A DNA stretch of 35,413 nt from Candidatus Riflebacteria bacterium HGW-Riflebacteria-2 (GTDB taxonomy: Bacteria; Muiribacteriota; Ozemobacteria; Ozemobacterales; Ozemobacteraceae). Position numbers and translations under genes: made by a program. Position 1 is the first letter of the stretch, and each line of letters starts with the position of its first letter. The stretch spans positions 185,515 to 220,927 of the forward strand of contig PGYA01000011.1 in assembly GCA_002839435.1 (NCBI GenBank). Reading direction: 5' to 3'. Positions 15,061-22,033 of the stretch are shown here, piece after piece. Below the pieces are notes generated by a model. The model was not told where the DNA came from. It did not search any database and was given only the letters and a program-made list of their open reading frames with translations.

Positions 15061-17808
15061 TCAGCGATTATCGATAGATCTGGTTCTGAAACTGGCTGGC
15101 AGAACATTTATGTTGAACTTGAGTTCACGGGCCTCACCTATACCGCCGTCTTTAGCGCGATCATAGGCTTTAACTCGGAACTGATACCAGCCGGCTGCGC
15201 GGAAGATGTGATAAAAACTGACTTTGGGGTCGAATTCGTTGAGCTCGAATTTGCCAAGCCCGCTGCCGTCTTTAACAATCCTGTTGCTGCTGACGATCTG
15301 GCCATCCTGTTCGTATTCGAGGTCTTCGAGTTTGCCGGTTGGCTGCTGATTCTCATTGAGGGCTTCGATTTCGACCTCGGTCTTGAGAATGCCACGGAAC
15401 GGAGTCAGGCTGTCGATGTTGTCGTAAGGGGCAATGCTGAAGCGCATGCGCTGGTCTTCGACCGGAATGCCGTTTTTGTCGGGACCATCGGGATCAGTCG
15501 GGAACATCGGCAGTTTTTCCTGTGTGCCATCGACCTTGACCACCATCCATTCGCTGCCGGTCATGTCGATATCGCCGGCAACACCGTCTTCGCCGTGATT
15601 CTTTACAGTCCCTGATTTTACGTCTTTGCTGACCAGCTGTCCACCGGCTTCAATTGCTTCAATCGGCGGAATCCCGATTTTATGGGTGACGCCGTTGTTC
15701 ATGTCTTCAGCTTCAACGTTGATCAGCGGTTTGCTGAAAGCAGCCATGTCTTCGACTTTGATCAGAGAACCAGCTGGAGCAGCATTGCCACAGCAGTTAG
15801 AGACTTCCTGCGTCATCAGACAATCAGGCGGGTGGTTCATCGACTCGCCATAATAGAGTTCGGCGAGGGTTTTGCGATTGGCATCGTCAACTCCGGCACT
15901 GGCAAGCACCTGGCGTTCGACTCCGGATATCTTTCTACCGCTGATCGGAGTTGCGCTGTGATCGTTCCATTCAATCGAATTTGTTGCGAAGTGTCGGGGT
16001 AGTATGACGCGTTTTCCGGCCACTGTCCATGAGCCTTTGGTGACTTCGATGGTTTTCCCGGTAGCTGGATCAACTTTGTTCTCAGGTTTTTCCTGATGCT
16101 GGGAAGGAATGTTTTCGAGAGCTATTGGTCCTACGATACATCTGCCAAGATGTACTTCGAAGCCGATAGGTGCAAATCTTGTGGCTTCGCGGGAGCCCTC
16201 GCTTGAGCTGTCGATAAAGGTTTTCAGCTCCTGCATGGCAACGCGGGCATCTACTGCTGCCTGTGAAGTTTTTCCGGCAAGCTCATCAATGATATCGGCG
16301 TAGACCGACAATTCGGCTGAGCTCTTTTTCTTCCAGGCTTCATTGAGTTCGTTGGTGCGAGTGACCGGGTCGCCGTTCTGATAGAGGCAGTAATACACGA
16401 CTCCCTTTTCCCATGGTTCCAGGAATTTGCCGGGCCAGCTGTTGGTATAGCGGTCGGCAATAAACTTGTCGCGCTTTTCCTGAGACTGCTGTTTCCAGTA
16501 GGGGTGATGCGTTTCGTAGTATTCGCGCTCGCGTGAACTGTAGGCGCGACCGACATAAGGGCCGTAAGCACCGTTTGATTTGAGAACATAAAAGAACAAT
16601 ACTGCCTGCAGGTCGCTGGCTCCATCATAGAACGGGTTCGGTAACTGATAAAGCTCATCCGGGCTGAACTGATATTCAAAGTTGCTGGTGATTGCCGGCG
16701 AACTCGGTTGCAGATCGGAGTTTTCATTTTCGTAATCGACAGTCATACCATCGGGGCCACCGTTATAGCCAAGATATTTACCGACTACGCCAGAATATAC
16801 GGCTCCCTTAGGGTCCAGAAAGTCCTTTTTTATTTCGGGGTAAGAATAGTCTTCAACATAAGCGACATTGTAGTCGGTAAATTCGTTATAGGTTTTTCCA
16901 TCGATCTCAGCGGTGAGATTCCAGGAGTCTTTGAGTACGTCTGGAATTGGTTTGGTGGTTTTGTTGGCGCCTTCCGGGCCAAATTTTACAAAATCACTGT
17001 CGTCAGGCACTGCACCAAGATTGGCTGAGCCAGGAATCTCACCGTCAGGATTAGCTTCAGCCACGCCTGATTCGGGATAACCATTGCCAGAAGTGGCTGG
17101 TGCCGAAATTTCTGCGCGTTCGTAGGTCATGATCATGCCGACCTGCTGTAGAAATTTTGAGCCAGCAACATCTTCACGACCACGGATGCCAGAGTCAAAC
17201 GCAGTTGTGTGTTTGTTGACAAACAGCTTTTTGTCTGGAATATCGCTTTCGCTTTTGGCACCAGTTGCCATTTCCTTGAAGAATTGTGCATTGACCAGGT
17301 TGGGACGCAGAAACGGAGTCCAGACGGAACCGCCTGATGCGCCGTTTTTGTTGCCTTCGGCAAGAACCTTCTTTTTATCATCTGGTTGTTCGAAGAACCA
17401 GTGATACTTGACGTTGCGATAGACGTAGAATTTATTGGAAGATTTTTCTTTAACGATAAAGGGGAATTTGTCTTTACCAGCGCCGGTGTTGCGATAAATC
17501 AGCGTGGCGTCGGTGAGCATGTTGGCTTTGTTCTTGACGACCGGCTGTGGCTCGTAAAGAGGCATCCAGATGGCTATCTGGGCTTCCGGTTTGTCGGAAT
17601 AGCCGGGTACACGCTCGATGTTCATGCCGTCGGCCAGTGGGCCATCAGCTTCGAACTTTGAGTCGAACGGCCTGATCATAGACTGCGGAAAATAGCTCGA
17701 TTCCTTGCCGGGTGTTACCTCTACCGCAGATAATGGCAGGGTTGCGGCCAGGCCGATCAGTAAAAGAAAAACAATACAGAACGGTCTTTGCACTCTATTA
17801 GATCTCAT
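15061..17808 (-). CDS. Large exported protein of unknown function (915 aa)
   Basis: A signal peptide (hydrophobic at about residues 11-28, cleavage after PLSA) is followed by roughly 885 mature residues rich in Asp, Glu, Gly, Pro, Tyr and Lys, with a beta-rich appearance. A cysteine patch, CLMTQEVSNCCGN, occurs near residues 660-672. The C-terminal ~150 residues, with GWYQFRVKAYDRAKDGG and ending in LKFNINVLPASF, resemble an Ig-like or Cadherin-like beta-sandwich. No catalytic motif, sorting signal or transmembrane segment beyond the leader is evident. The start follows AGGAGG at 4-nt spacing. It lies 28 nt after an exported TPR gene and before a propeller gene, so it may be the main component of a secreted or surface-bound assembly. 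I do not recognise the family. Confidence 0.7.
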   Translation of the reverse strand: MRSNRVQRPFCIVFLLLIGLAATLPLSAVEVTPGKESSYFPQSMIRPFDSKFEADGPLADGMNIERVPGYSDKPEAQIAIWMPLYEPQPVVKNKANMLTDATLIYRNTGAGKDKFPFIVKEKSSNKFYVYRNVKYHWFFEQPDDKKKVLAEGNKNGASGGSVWTPFLRPNLVNAQFFKEMATGAKSESDIPDKKLFVNKHTTAFDSGIRGREDVAGSKFLQQVGMIMTYERAEISAPATSGNGYPESGVAEANPDGEIPGSANLGAVPDDSDFVKFGPEGANKTTKPIPDVLKDSWNLTAEIDGKTYNEFTDYNVAYVEDYSYPEIKKDFLDPKGAVYSGVVGKYLGYNGGPDGMTVDYENENSDLQPSSPAITSNFEYQFSPDELYQLPNPFYDGASDLQAVLFFYVLKSNGAYGPYVGRAYSSREREYYETHHPYWKQQSQEKRDKFIADRYTNSWPGKFLEPWEKGVVYYCLYQNGDPVTRTNELNEAWKKKSSAELSVYADIIDELAGKTSQAAVDARVAMQELKTFIDSSSEGSREATRFAPIGFEVHLGRCIVGPIALENIPSQHQEKPENKVDPATGKTIEVTKGSWTVAGKRVILPRHFATNSIEWNDHSATPISGRKISGVERQVLASAGVDDANRKTLAELYYGESMNHPPDCLMTQEVSNCCGNAAPAGSLIKVEDMAAFSKPLINVEAEDMNNGVTHKIGIPPIEAIEAGGQLVSKDVKSGTVKNHGEDGVAGDIDMTGSEWMVVKVDGTQEKLPMFPTDPDGPDKNGIPVEDQRMRFSIAPYDNIDSLTPFRGILKTEVEIEALNENQQPTGKLEDLEYEQDGQIVSSNRIVKDGSGLGKFELNEFDPKVSFYHIFRAAGWYQFRVKAYDRAKDGGIGEARELKFNINVLPASFRTRSIDNR

Positions 17809-17836
17809 AACTCCTCCTGAGTTGATGTTAATACAC

Positions 17837-19483
17837 TTAATAGGTTTTCAGCTGACTCTGAATGAGCGCTTCAAATTCGCGGGCTTTTCTGATACCTTCT
17901 TCGTTTTCGTAAAGCCAGCGCTTTATGGCTGGCGCCGCCAAGGAATCTGGCATTTTGGCAAGATAGTCCTGAAAATAGCTGTAGGCAAACTCCTGGTTGG
18001 CCATTGCCCGGTAAACCCTGCTGAAGCGCGGTCGGTCTCTTACCAGCAGGTCGCCGGGAAACGACTCATGCCCTTTGCCGGAATAAAGTTGTCCCAGTCG
18101 CAGCTTGGCCTGGTAAGCGATCTCATCTTCGTATAATGCGAGCAGGCTGTATATCTGCAGCGCTTTTGCCGGATACTCGTCAAGCTCAAGAAAAACTGCT
18201 TTCCAGAATTCCACCCGCGGGTCGCCCCTGACTATACTTTCGCATTTCGCCAGGTGCAGATTGGCCCGGTAATCGCCGCCCCTGGCAAGTATTTCGAGCA
18301 TTCCAAGATTAACGTCGAAGTTGTCAGGGTTCATTTCGTAAGCGAGATTGAACATTACCAGTGCAAAGCCGTTGTTGTTCTTCTTGAGATAGGCTTTGCC
18401 CAGGCTGATCAGAGGCATAAAACTGTCTGGCCACTGCGCCCGCGCTTTCTGCAGGGTTTCTATGGCTTTGGCAAACTGATTCATGCGCTGATAAACGTCG
18501 CCAAGGCCAAGATATGCCATCATGTTGCCGGCATCGAGCTTGATTACCTTTTCATATTCTTTGACTGCCTGCTGGTACTTTTTGTTCTCGGTTGCGAGCT
18601 GGGCTGCAAGAATAAGCAGGTCGATATTGTCAGGTTCCTTCTTCAGCAAAGGCAAAAGAATGGTTTCTGCTTTGGCCAGGTCTGGTTTGCCTGCATATAT
18701 GCAGGATCTTGCCCAGGTCGATAACTGTTTGACCGTCAGATTTGTTTTGCCGGCTTTCTCGAGGGCTGCATAAACACGCATTGTTTTCTGGTAGTAACTG
18801 CTGCCAACCTGTTCAAGAATTTCGGCAGTCTTGAGAAGCAGGTCGGTATTGTCAGACTCGATGTCGATAGCGGTTAGTAATTCATCAGCTGCTGCCTGAA
18901 TATGCCCGGCGTCGATATGCATCATCGCTTTGCGGTAGCTGTTGCGTGCTTTCTGGTCTTTCAGACTGGTAAGATTGTAAACGTTCTTTTCACTGGTAGT
19001 TGGCTGTTTCTGCTCTGTTACAGTCTCAGGTCGTTTGTCGGCCGGTTGTTTGCCAGGCTCGGTATCGGTGCTGACAGTTTTGGCCGGTTCAGCACTGGCG
19101 TCCGCTTCATCTACTGTTGCGCTGAAGTCGGTCTCGGGCGTCTTGCTTTCGTTGGCTGGATTAGTCTTAGGTGCCTGTGCGAGTTCGCGTAACTTTCTGG
19201 CACGTTCGAGAGCTTTGTCGGCAAGATCGATGCGGCCAAGTTTACGCAGCGAAACACTGAACAGATACCAGGCTTCGGCGTGTCGTGGGTGATCTTTTAT
19301 CTCATCTTTTCTCTGGGTAAGCAGTTTGTTGAACAATTCTGCCGACATCTGGAACTTGCCGGTTTGTATGAGTGCCTTACCCGATTCAATGCTCAGTTCG
19401 ATATCATTACTTGCTAACCCTGCTGATGTAGCAAGGGTAAACAGGCAGACAAACATCAGGCCGGTAAATTTTGCCACCTTCAT
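17837..19483 (-). CDS. Exported TPR-repeat protein
   Basis: The 548-residue protein has a signal peptide (FTGLMFVCLFTLATSAGLA). One pair of TPR helices follows (about residues 28-98), then a Thr/Glu/Pro-rich disordered linker (about 102-165). After that comes a long TPR array, including units such as YQQAVKEYEKVIKLDAGNMM and FAKAIETLQKARAQWPDSF. TPR arrays bind partner proteins, so a scaffold role in the periplasm or at the outer membrane is likely. Its start overlaps the stop of the upstream propeller gene by 4 nt (ATGA), and GGAGAACAAGGA precedes the ATG. It is the second gene of the exported operon 20463-13985. Confidence 0.8.
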   Translation of the reverse strand: MKVAKFTGLMFVCLFTLATSAGLASNDIELSIESGKALIQTGKFQMSAELFNKLLTQRKDEIKDHPRHAEAWYLFSVSLRKLGRIDLADKALERARKLRELAQAPKTNPANESKTPETDFSATVDEADASAEPAKTVSTDTEPGKQPADKRPETVTEQKQPTTSEKNVYNLTSLKDQKARNSYRKAMMHIDAGHIQAAADELLTAIDIESDNTDLLLKTAEILEQVGSSYYQKTMRVYAALEKAGKTNLTVKQLSTWARSCIYAGKPDLAKAETILLPLLKKEPDNIDLLILAAQLATENKKYQQAVKEYEKVIKLDAGNMMAYLGLGDVYQRMNQFAKAIETLQKARAQWPDSFMPLISLGKAYLKKNNNGFALVMFNLAYEMNPDNFDVNLGMLEILARGGDYRANLHLAKCESIVRGDPRVEFWKAVFLELDEYPAKALQIYSLLALYEDEIAYQAKLRLGQLYSGKGHESFPGDLLVRDRPRFSRVYRAMANQEFAYSYFQDYLAKMPDSLAAPAIKRWLYENEEGIRKAREFEALIQSQLKTY

Positions 19484-20463
19484 TCCTTGTTCTCCTCAAG
19501 ACCATTATCGCTGAAAAAATACTTCAGCAAAAAGTCGGTTTCATTATCTGCTACGTAAATTTTACCATCAGTTGTACCGATAAAAAACCTGTTTTTTGAA
19601 TCGACAGCCGCACACTTTGCATTTGCTACCGGGTTCTCGAGATGGCTGATTTTGCCGTCGGTAATTCGCCAGATCGCTTTATTGCCAATAACAAGCGTTT
19701 GCCGGTCTGTCGCGAGTATAAAGTGAATCATTCCGTCGATTGCCGCCACCTTTGTCGGTTCTTTCCCGGGTTTCTTCTCATACAGGCCGTTTCTGGTCGT
19801 TGCAATCAGCAGTCGGTCATTATCCTTGGCGAGATGGTTCACCCCACGGTTAAGCTGTTCATATTGCGGTTGCCATTCGGAAATGTCGCTGCCGGTTGCG
19901 TAGAGACCGGTAGAAGTTCCCAGCCAGAGGCGATTTTGCCAGTCGACTAGCGCGTTAACCCAGGCAAGATTGACCGGCTGCGAATCTTTGACCGGAACCC
20001 ATTTGTTGTCTTTAAGATATGCGCTGCCGCTGCCCACAGAGCCAATTATTATGGTTCCCGATGCTGTTCGGGCAATAGCATGCAGTTTTTCAAAGCCTTT
20101 GTGCTGTTCAACAGGTTCGATCCGGTCGAACTCGCTATTGATTCTGATGCATCCGCCTCCGGCAGTGGCAACCCATAGATAATCGCCGTCAAACAGCAGG
20201 TTGTTTATCATTGGATAAGGTTGCTGCGCTTTTTCATCGTAGAATCTGGTGATATCTGTTTCGCTGATTAACCAGAGTCCTCTGCCAAAACTCGCCACCC
20301 AGATGCGGCCGCGCTGGTCGAACGCGATGCTGCGAATTGTGGAATCATGGTTGGCAAATCTGGTTTGTGCAATTGCTGTTTTGCTCAGGCAAAGCAACGT
20401 TATCAGCAATATTGTAAATATTTTTCGTGCTCGAACCACAGATAGTCCCTTAATTGGTGGCAT
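19480..20463 (-). CDS. Exported seven-repeat beta-propeller protein, operon head
   Basis: The 327-residue product starts with a signal-like segment (ARKIFTILLITLLCLSKTAIA). It then shows seven propeller-type units, for example IRSIAFDQRGRIWVASFGRG, DGDYLWVATAGGG, QNRLWLGTSTGLYA and NRFFIGTTDGKIYV. It is a paralogue of the propeller encoded at 13985-14974, and the two bracket the TPR and 915-residue genes. AGGAGA precedes the ATG by about 12 nt; an in-frame GTG nine codons in, behind AAGGGA, is an alternative start. No signalling domain is attached, so this is a free exported propeller, probably for protein-protein contacts or ligand binding. Its stop overlaps the next gene by 4 nt. Confidence 0.75.
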   Translation of the reverse strand: MPPIKGLSVVRARKIFTILLITLLCLSKTAIAQTRFANHDSTIRSIAFDQRGRIWVASFGRGLWLISETDITRFYDEKAQQPYPMINNLLFDGDYLWVATAGGGCIRINSEFDRIEPVEQHKGFEKLHAIARTASGTIIIGSVGSGSAYLKDNKWVPVKDSQPVNLAWVNALVDWQNRLWLGTSTGLYATGSDISEWQPQYEQLNRGVNHLAKDNDRLLIATTRNGLYEKKPGKEPTKVAAIDGMIHFILATDRQTLVIGNKAIWRITDGKISHLENPVANAKCAAVDSKNRFFIGTTDGKIYVADNETDFLLKYFFSDNGLEENKE

Positions 20464-20516
20464 TTTATGAGAATCTCTCCTGCGTTGTTCCTGGTGTGCT
20501 GTTGTCGTAAAGGATT

Positions 20517-20546
20517 TTTGTATCGTACAGCAATACGGCTATTCAA
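20517..20546 (-). promoter_or_regulatory. Promoter candidate for the exported propeller/TPR operon
   Basis: On the minus strand TTGAAT (20546-20541) and TACAAA (20522-20517) are separated by 18 bp, about 55 nt upstream of the start at 20463. Both hexamers are imperfect. Confidence 0.35.
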
Positions 20547-20611
20547 CCATGAAAGTTACATTAAACTTAAAAATATCTGTTATTAACTTTTGGACTGATT
20601 GAAAGTCTGAT

Positions 20612-20648
20612 AAGGCCACAATTTGAGCGGTAGTCGAGTTGTGGCTTT
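20612..20648. other. Stem-loop in the intergenic region
   Basis: A 10-bp stem (20612-20621 with 20639-20648, one G-T pair) closes a 17-nt loop and is followed on the plus strand by TGTTC. It could end an unannotated small RNA transcribed rightward or be a structural element of the minus-strand operon leader. Confidence 0.35.
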
Positions 20649-20755
20649 TGTTCGTGCCGCCTTGTTTGGGGTTGGCAGATAGCATAGACAGGGGAATTTG
20701 CTATTTCAATGGTCTTCAATAATTCATATTGTGTTTTTCAGCCGTTTTATGTATC

Positions 20756-20784
20756 TTGACAGTGGCCGGGGGGTATGCTAGTAT
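20756..20784 (+). promoter_or_regulatory. Sigma-70-type promoter of hpf
   Basis: TTGACA (20756-20761) and TAGTAT (20779-20784) are 17 bp apart, with TG at the extended -10 position (20776-20777). The ATG of hpf lies 60 nt downstream of the -10 box. Confidence 0.8.
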
Positions 20785-20805
20785 TTGCTACCCTGATCAT
20801 ATCCG

Positions 20806-20824
20806 GGGAATAGCGTCTATTCCT
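20806..20824 (+). other. Leader hairpin before the hpf ribosome binding site
   Basis: GGAATAG (20807-20813) and CTATTCC (20817-20823) form a perfect 7-bp stem with a 3-nt loop, 9 nt upstream of the GGAGG at 20833. It may stabilise the mRNA or tune translation. Confidence 0.4.
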
Positions 20825-20843
20825 CATCATTCGGAGGCTTTTT

Positions 20844-21431
20844 ATGCAATTTGTTATCAAAGGCAAAAATCTTCAGCTTACTGATGCGCTCAAAGACTAC
20901 GCAGAAAAGAAGTTGACGACAATCACCAAATACTTCGACCATATCGTCGAAGTCGATGTTACCCTTTCTGTTAAAGACTCAAAAGATATCAGCCGCAGCA
21001 GAGTTTGCGAAGTAACCGTGTGGGCCAAGTCCATTGGCAACCCGATTCACGGCAAAGCAGCTTCCGAAGATCTTTATGCTTCAATCGACATAGTCGCCGA
21101 AAAGATCGAGCGCCAGGTCAAGAAGTTCAAAGAAAAAATCACCGGTCGTCGCAGAAACAGCAAGGGCACTGACAAGCAGGCAACCCACAGCGTACTTTCG
21201 TTTGGCGAAGATTTTGCCAGTCGCACTGAACAGGCGCCTGAAGACAACCAGCCCAAGATCGTTCGCAGCGGCACTTTCCCGATGCGCCCAATGTTTTCTG
21301 ACGAAGCCGCCGAACAGCTCGACCTGTTCAACCAGGACTTCTTCGTTTTCTCAAATGCCGAAACCAACAAAATCAACGTGATTTATCGTCGCAGCGATGG
21401 TAATTTCGGCCTTATCGAGCCCGAATACTAA
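20844..21431 (+). CDS. hpf: Ribosome hibernation promoting factor, long form
   Basis: Long-form HPF binds the 30S decoding region in stationary phase and dimerises 70S ribosomes to 100S. The 195 residues show the S30AE N-terminal domain (MQFVIKGKNLQLTDALKDYA, then KLTTITKYFD and KAASEDLYASID). A charged linker follows at about residues 100-135. The C-terminal dimerisation domain starts near VRSGTFPMRPMFSDEAAEQ and ends VIYRRSDGNFGLIEPEY. GGAGG lies 6 nt before the ATG, and the promoter is nearly consensus. It is followed after 37 nt by a PTS IIA gene and then secA. This order merges the hpf-ptsN pair of proteobacterial rpoN operons with the hpf-secA-prfB order of Firmicutes. Confidence 0.95.
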   Translation: MQFVIKGKNLQLTDALKDYAEKKLTTITKYFDHIVEVDVTLSVKDSKDISRSRVCEVTVWAKSIGNPIHGKAASEDLYASIDIVAEKIERQVKKFKEKITGRRRNSKGTDKQATHSVLSFGEDFASRTEQAPEDNQPKIVRSGTFPMRPMFSDEAAEQLDLFNQDFFVFSNAETNKINVIYRRSDGNFGLIEPEY

Positions 21432-21468
21432 ACGATAACCAACCCCTGACAGGGATGCAGGAGGAGTT

Positions 21469-21924
21469 TTGGAACTAAGCGAATTTATATCACCCCAGCT
21501 TACCAAGTTGGAATTGAGTTCCACCAGCAAGCTCGACGCCATTAAAGAGCTTATCGATATGCTCGATACCGCCGGCTATCTCACCGATGCTGACGCATTT
21601 CTAAAATCCGTTCTCGAAAGGGAAAAGGTCGGTTCTACCGGCATTGGCAAGGGTATTGCCATTCCCCATTCGCGTACGGCGACCGTCAGAGAAGTGGTTG
21701 TAGCCATTGGCCGTTCGAGCGCCGGGATAGAGTTCGAAGCGCTTGATAATCGTCCGGTGCATCTGGTGTTTCTGATCGCAGCTCCAATTGAGTCAGGCGG
21801 CCTTTATCTCAAGGCTCTGGCCAGGTTGTCACGCCTTCTGCGTTACCAGGAATTCAGAACCGAGCTTATGGAAGCCGAGTCGGTAGACGAAGTTATCAAG
21901 ATCATCTCTGCCGAAGAGAAATAA
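21469..21924 (+). CDS. ptsN: PTS EIIA component, PtsN/fructose family
   Basis: This 151-residue single-domain EIIA resembles PtsN (EIIA-Ntr) and fructose IIA. The phosphorylatable histidine is His67 in GIAIPHSRT, preceded by GSTGIGKG. The family ending around LARLSRLLRYQEFRTELMEA is present. PtsN-type proteins are mostly regulatory, receiving phosphate from an EI/HPr relay and controlling potassium transport, carbon and nitrogen functions. The start is TTG at 21469, 4 nt after AGGAGG (21459-21464); the ATG at 21455 is out of frame and stops after seven codons. It lies between hpf and secA. No EI or HPr gene is seen here, but hprK at 4264 implies that a PTS carrier exists in the genome. Confidence 0.88.
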   Translation: MELSEFISPQLTKLELSSTSKLDAIKELIDMLDTAGYLTDADAFLKSVLEREKVGSTGIGKGIAIPHSRTATVREVVVAIGRSSAGIEFEALDNRPVHLVFLIAAPIESGGLYLKALARLSRLLRYQEFRTELMEAESVDEVIKIISAEEK

Positions 21925-21982
21925 TTTCAGTGGCGATGTTCTGGTCTTAACCGGCTTGAACAATGGCTGACCGCATTTGTCT

Positions 21983-22009
21983 GGCGCGCGCCTTTTCTGA
22001 GGCCGCGCC
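21983..22009 (+). other. GC-rich hairpin upstream of secA
   Basis: GGCGCG (21983-21988) pairs with CGCGCC (22004-22009), and GCCT (21990-21993) pairs with AGGC (22000-22003), leaving one bulged C and a 6-nt loop. It ends 24 nt before the secA ATG and lacks a strong T-run. It may be a partial terminator or a translational control element for secA. Confidence 0.45.
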
Positions 22010-22033
22010 TTCTATGTTGAAAGGGGCCGCAGC

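Larger units (their letters stand above)
20464..20843. other. Intergenic region between the exported operon and hpf
   Basis: This 380-nt region holds no credible protein gene. It contains a minus-strand promoter candidate (20517-20546), a stem-loop at 20612-20648, the strong hpf promoter (20756-20784) and a short leader hairpin (20806-20824). The stretch 20650-20750 shows nothing I can name. Confidence 0.6.

Noticed and set aside
15037..15615. 192-codon plus-strand frame inside the 915-residue gene
   Set aside because: It is the antisense shadow of the longer minus-strand gene, which has a signal peptide, a ribosome binding site and operon context.
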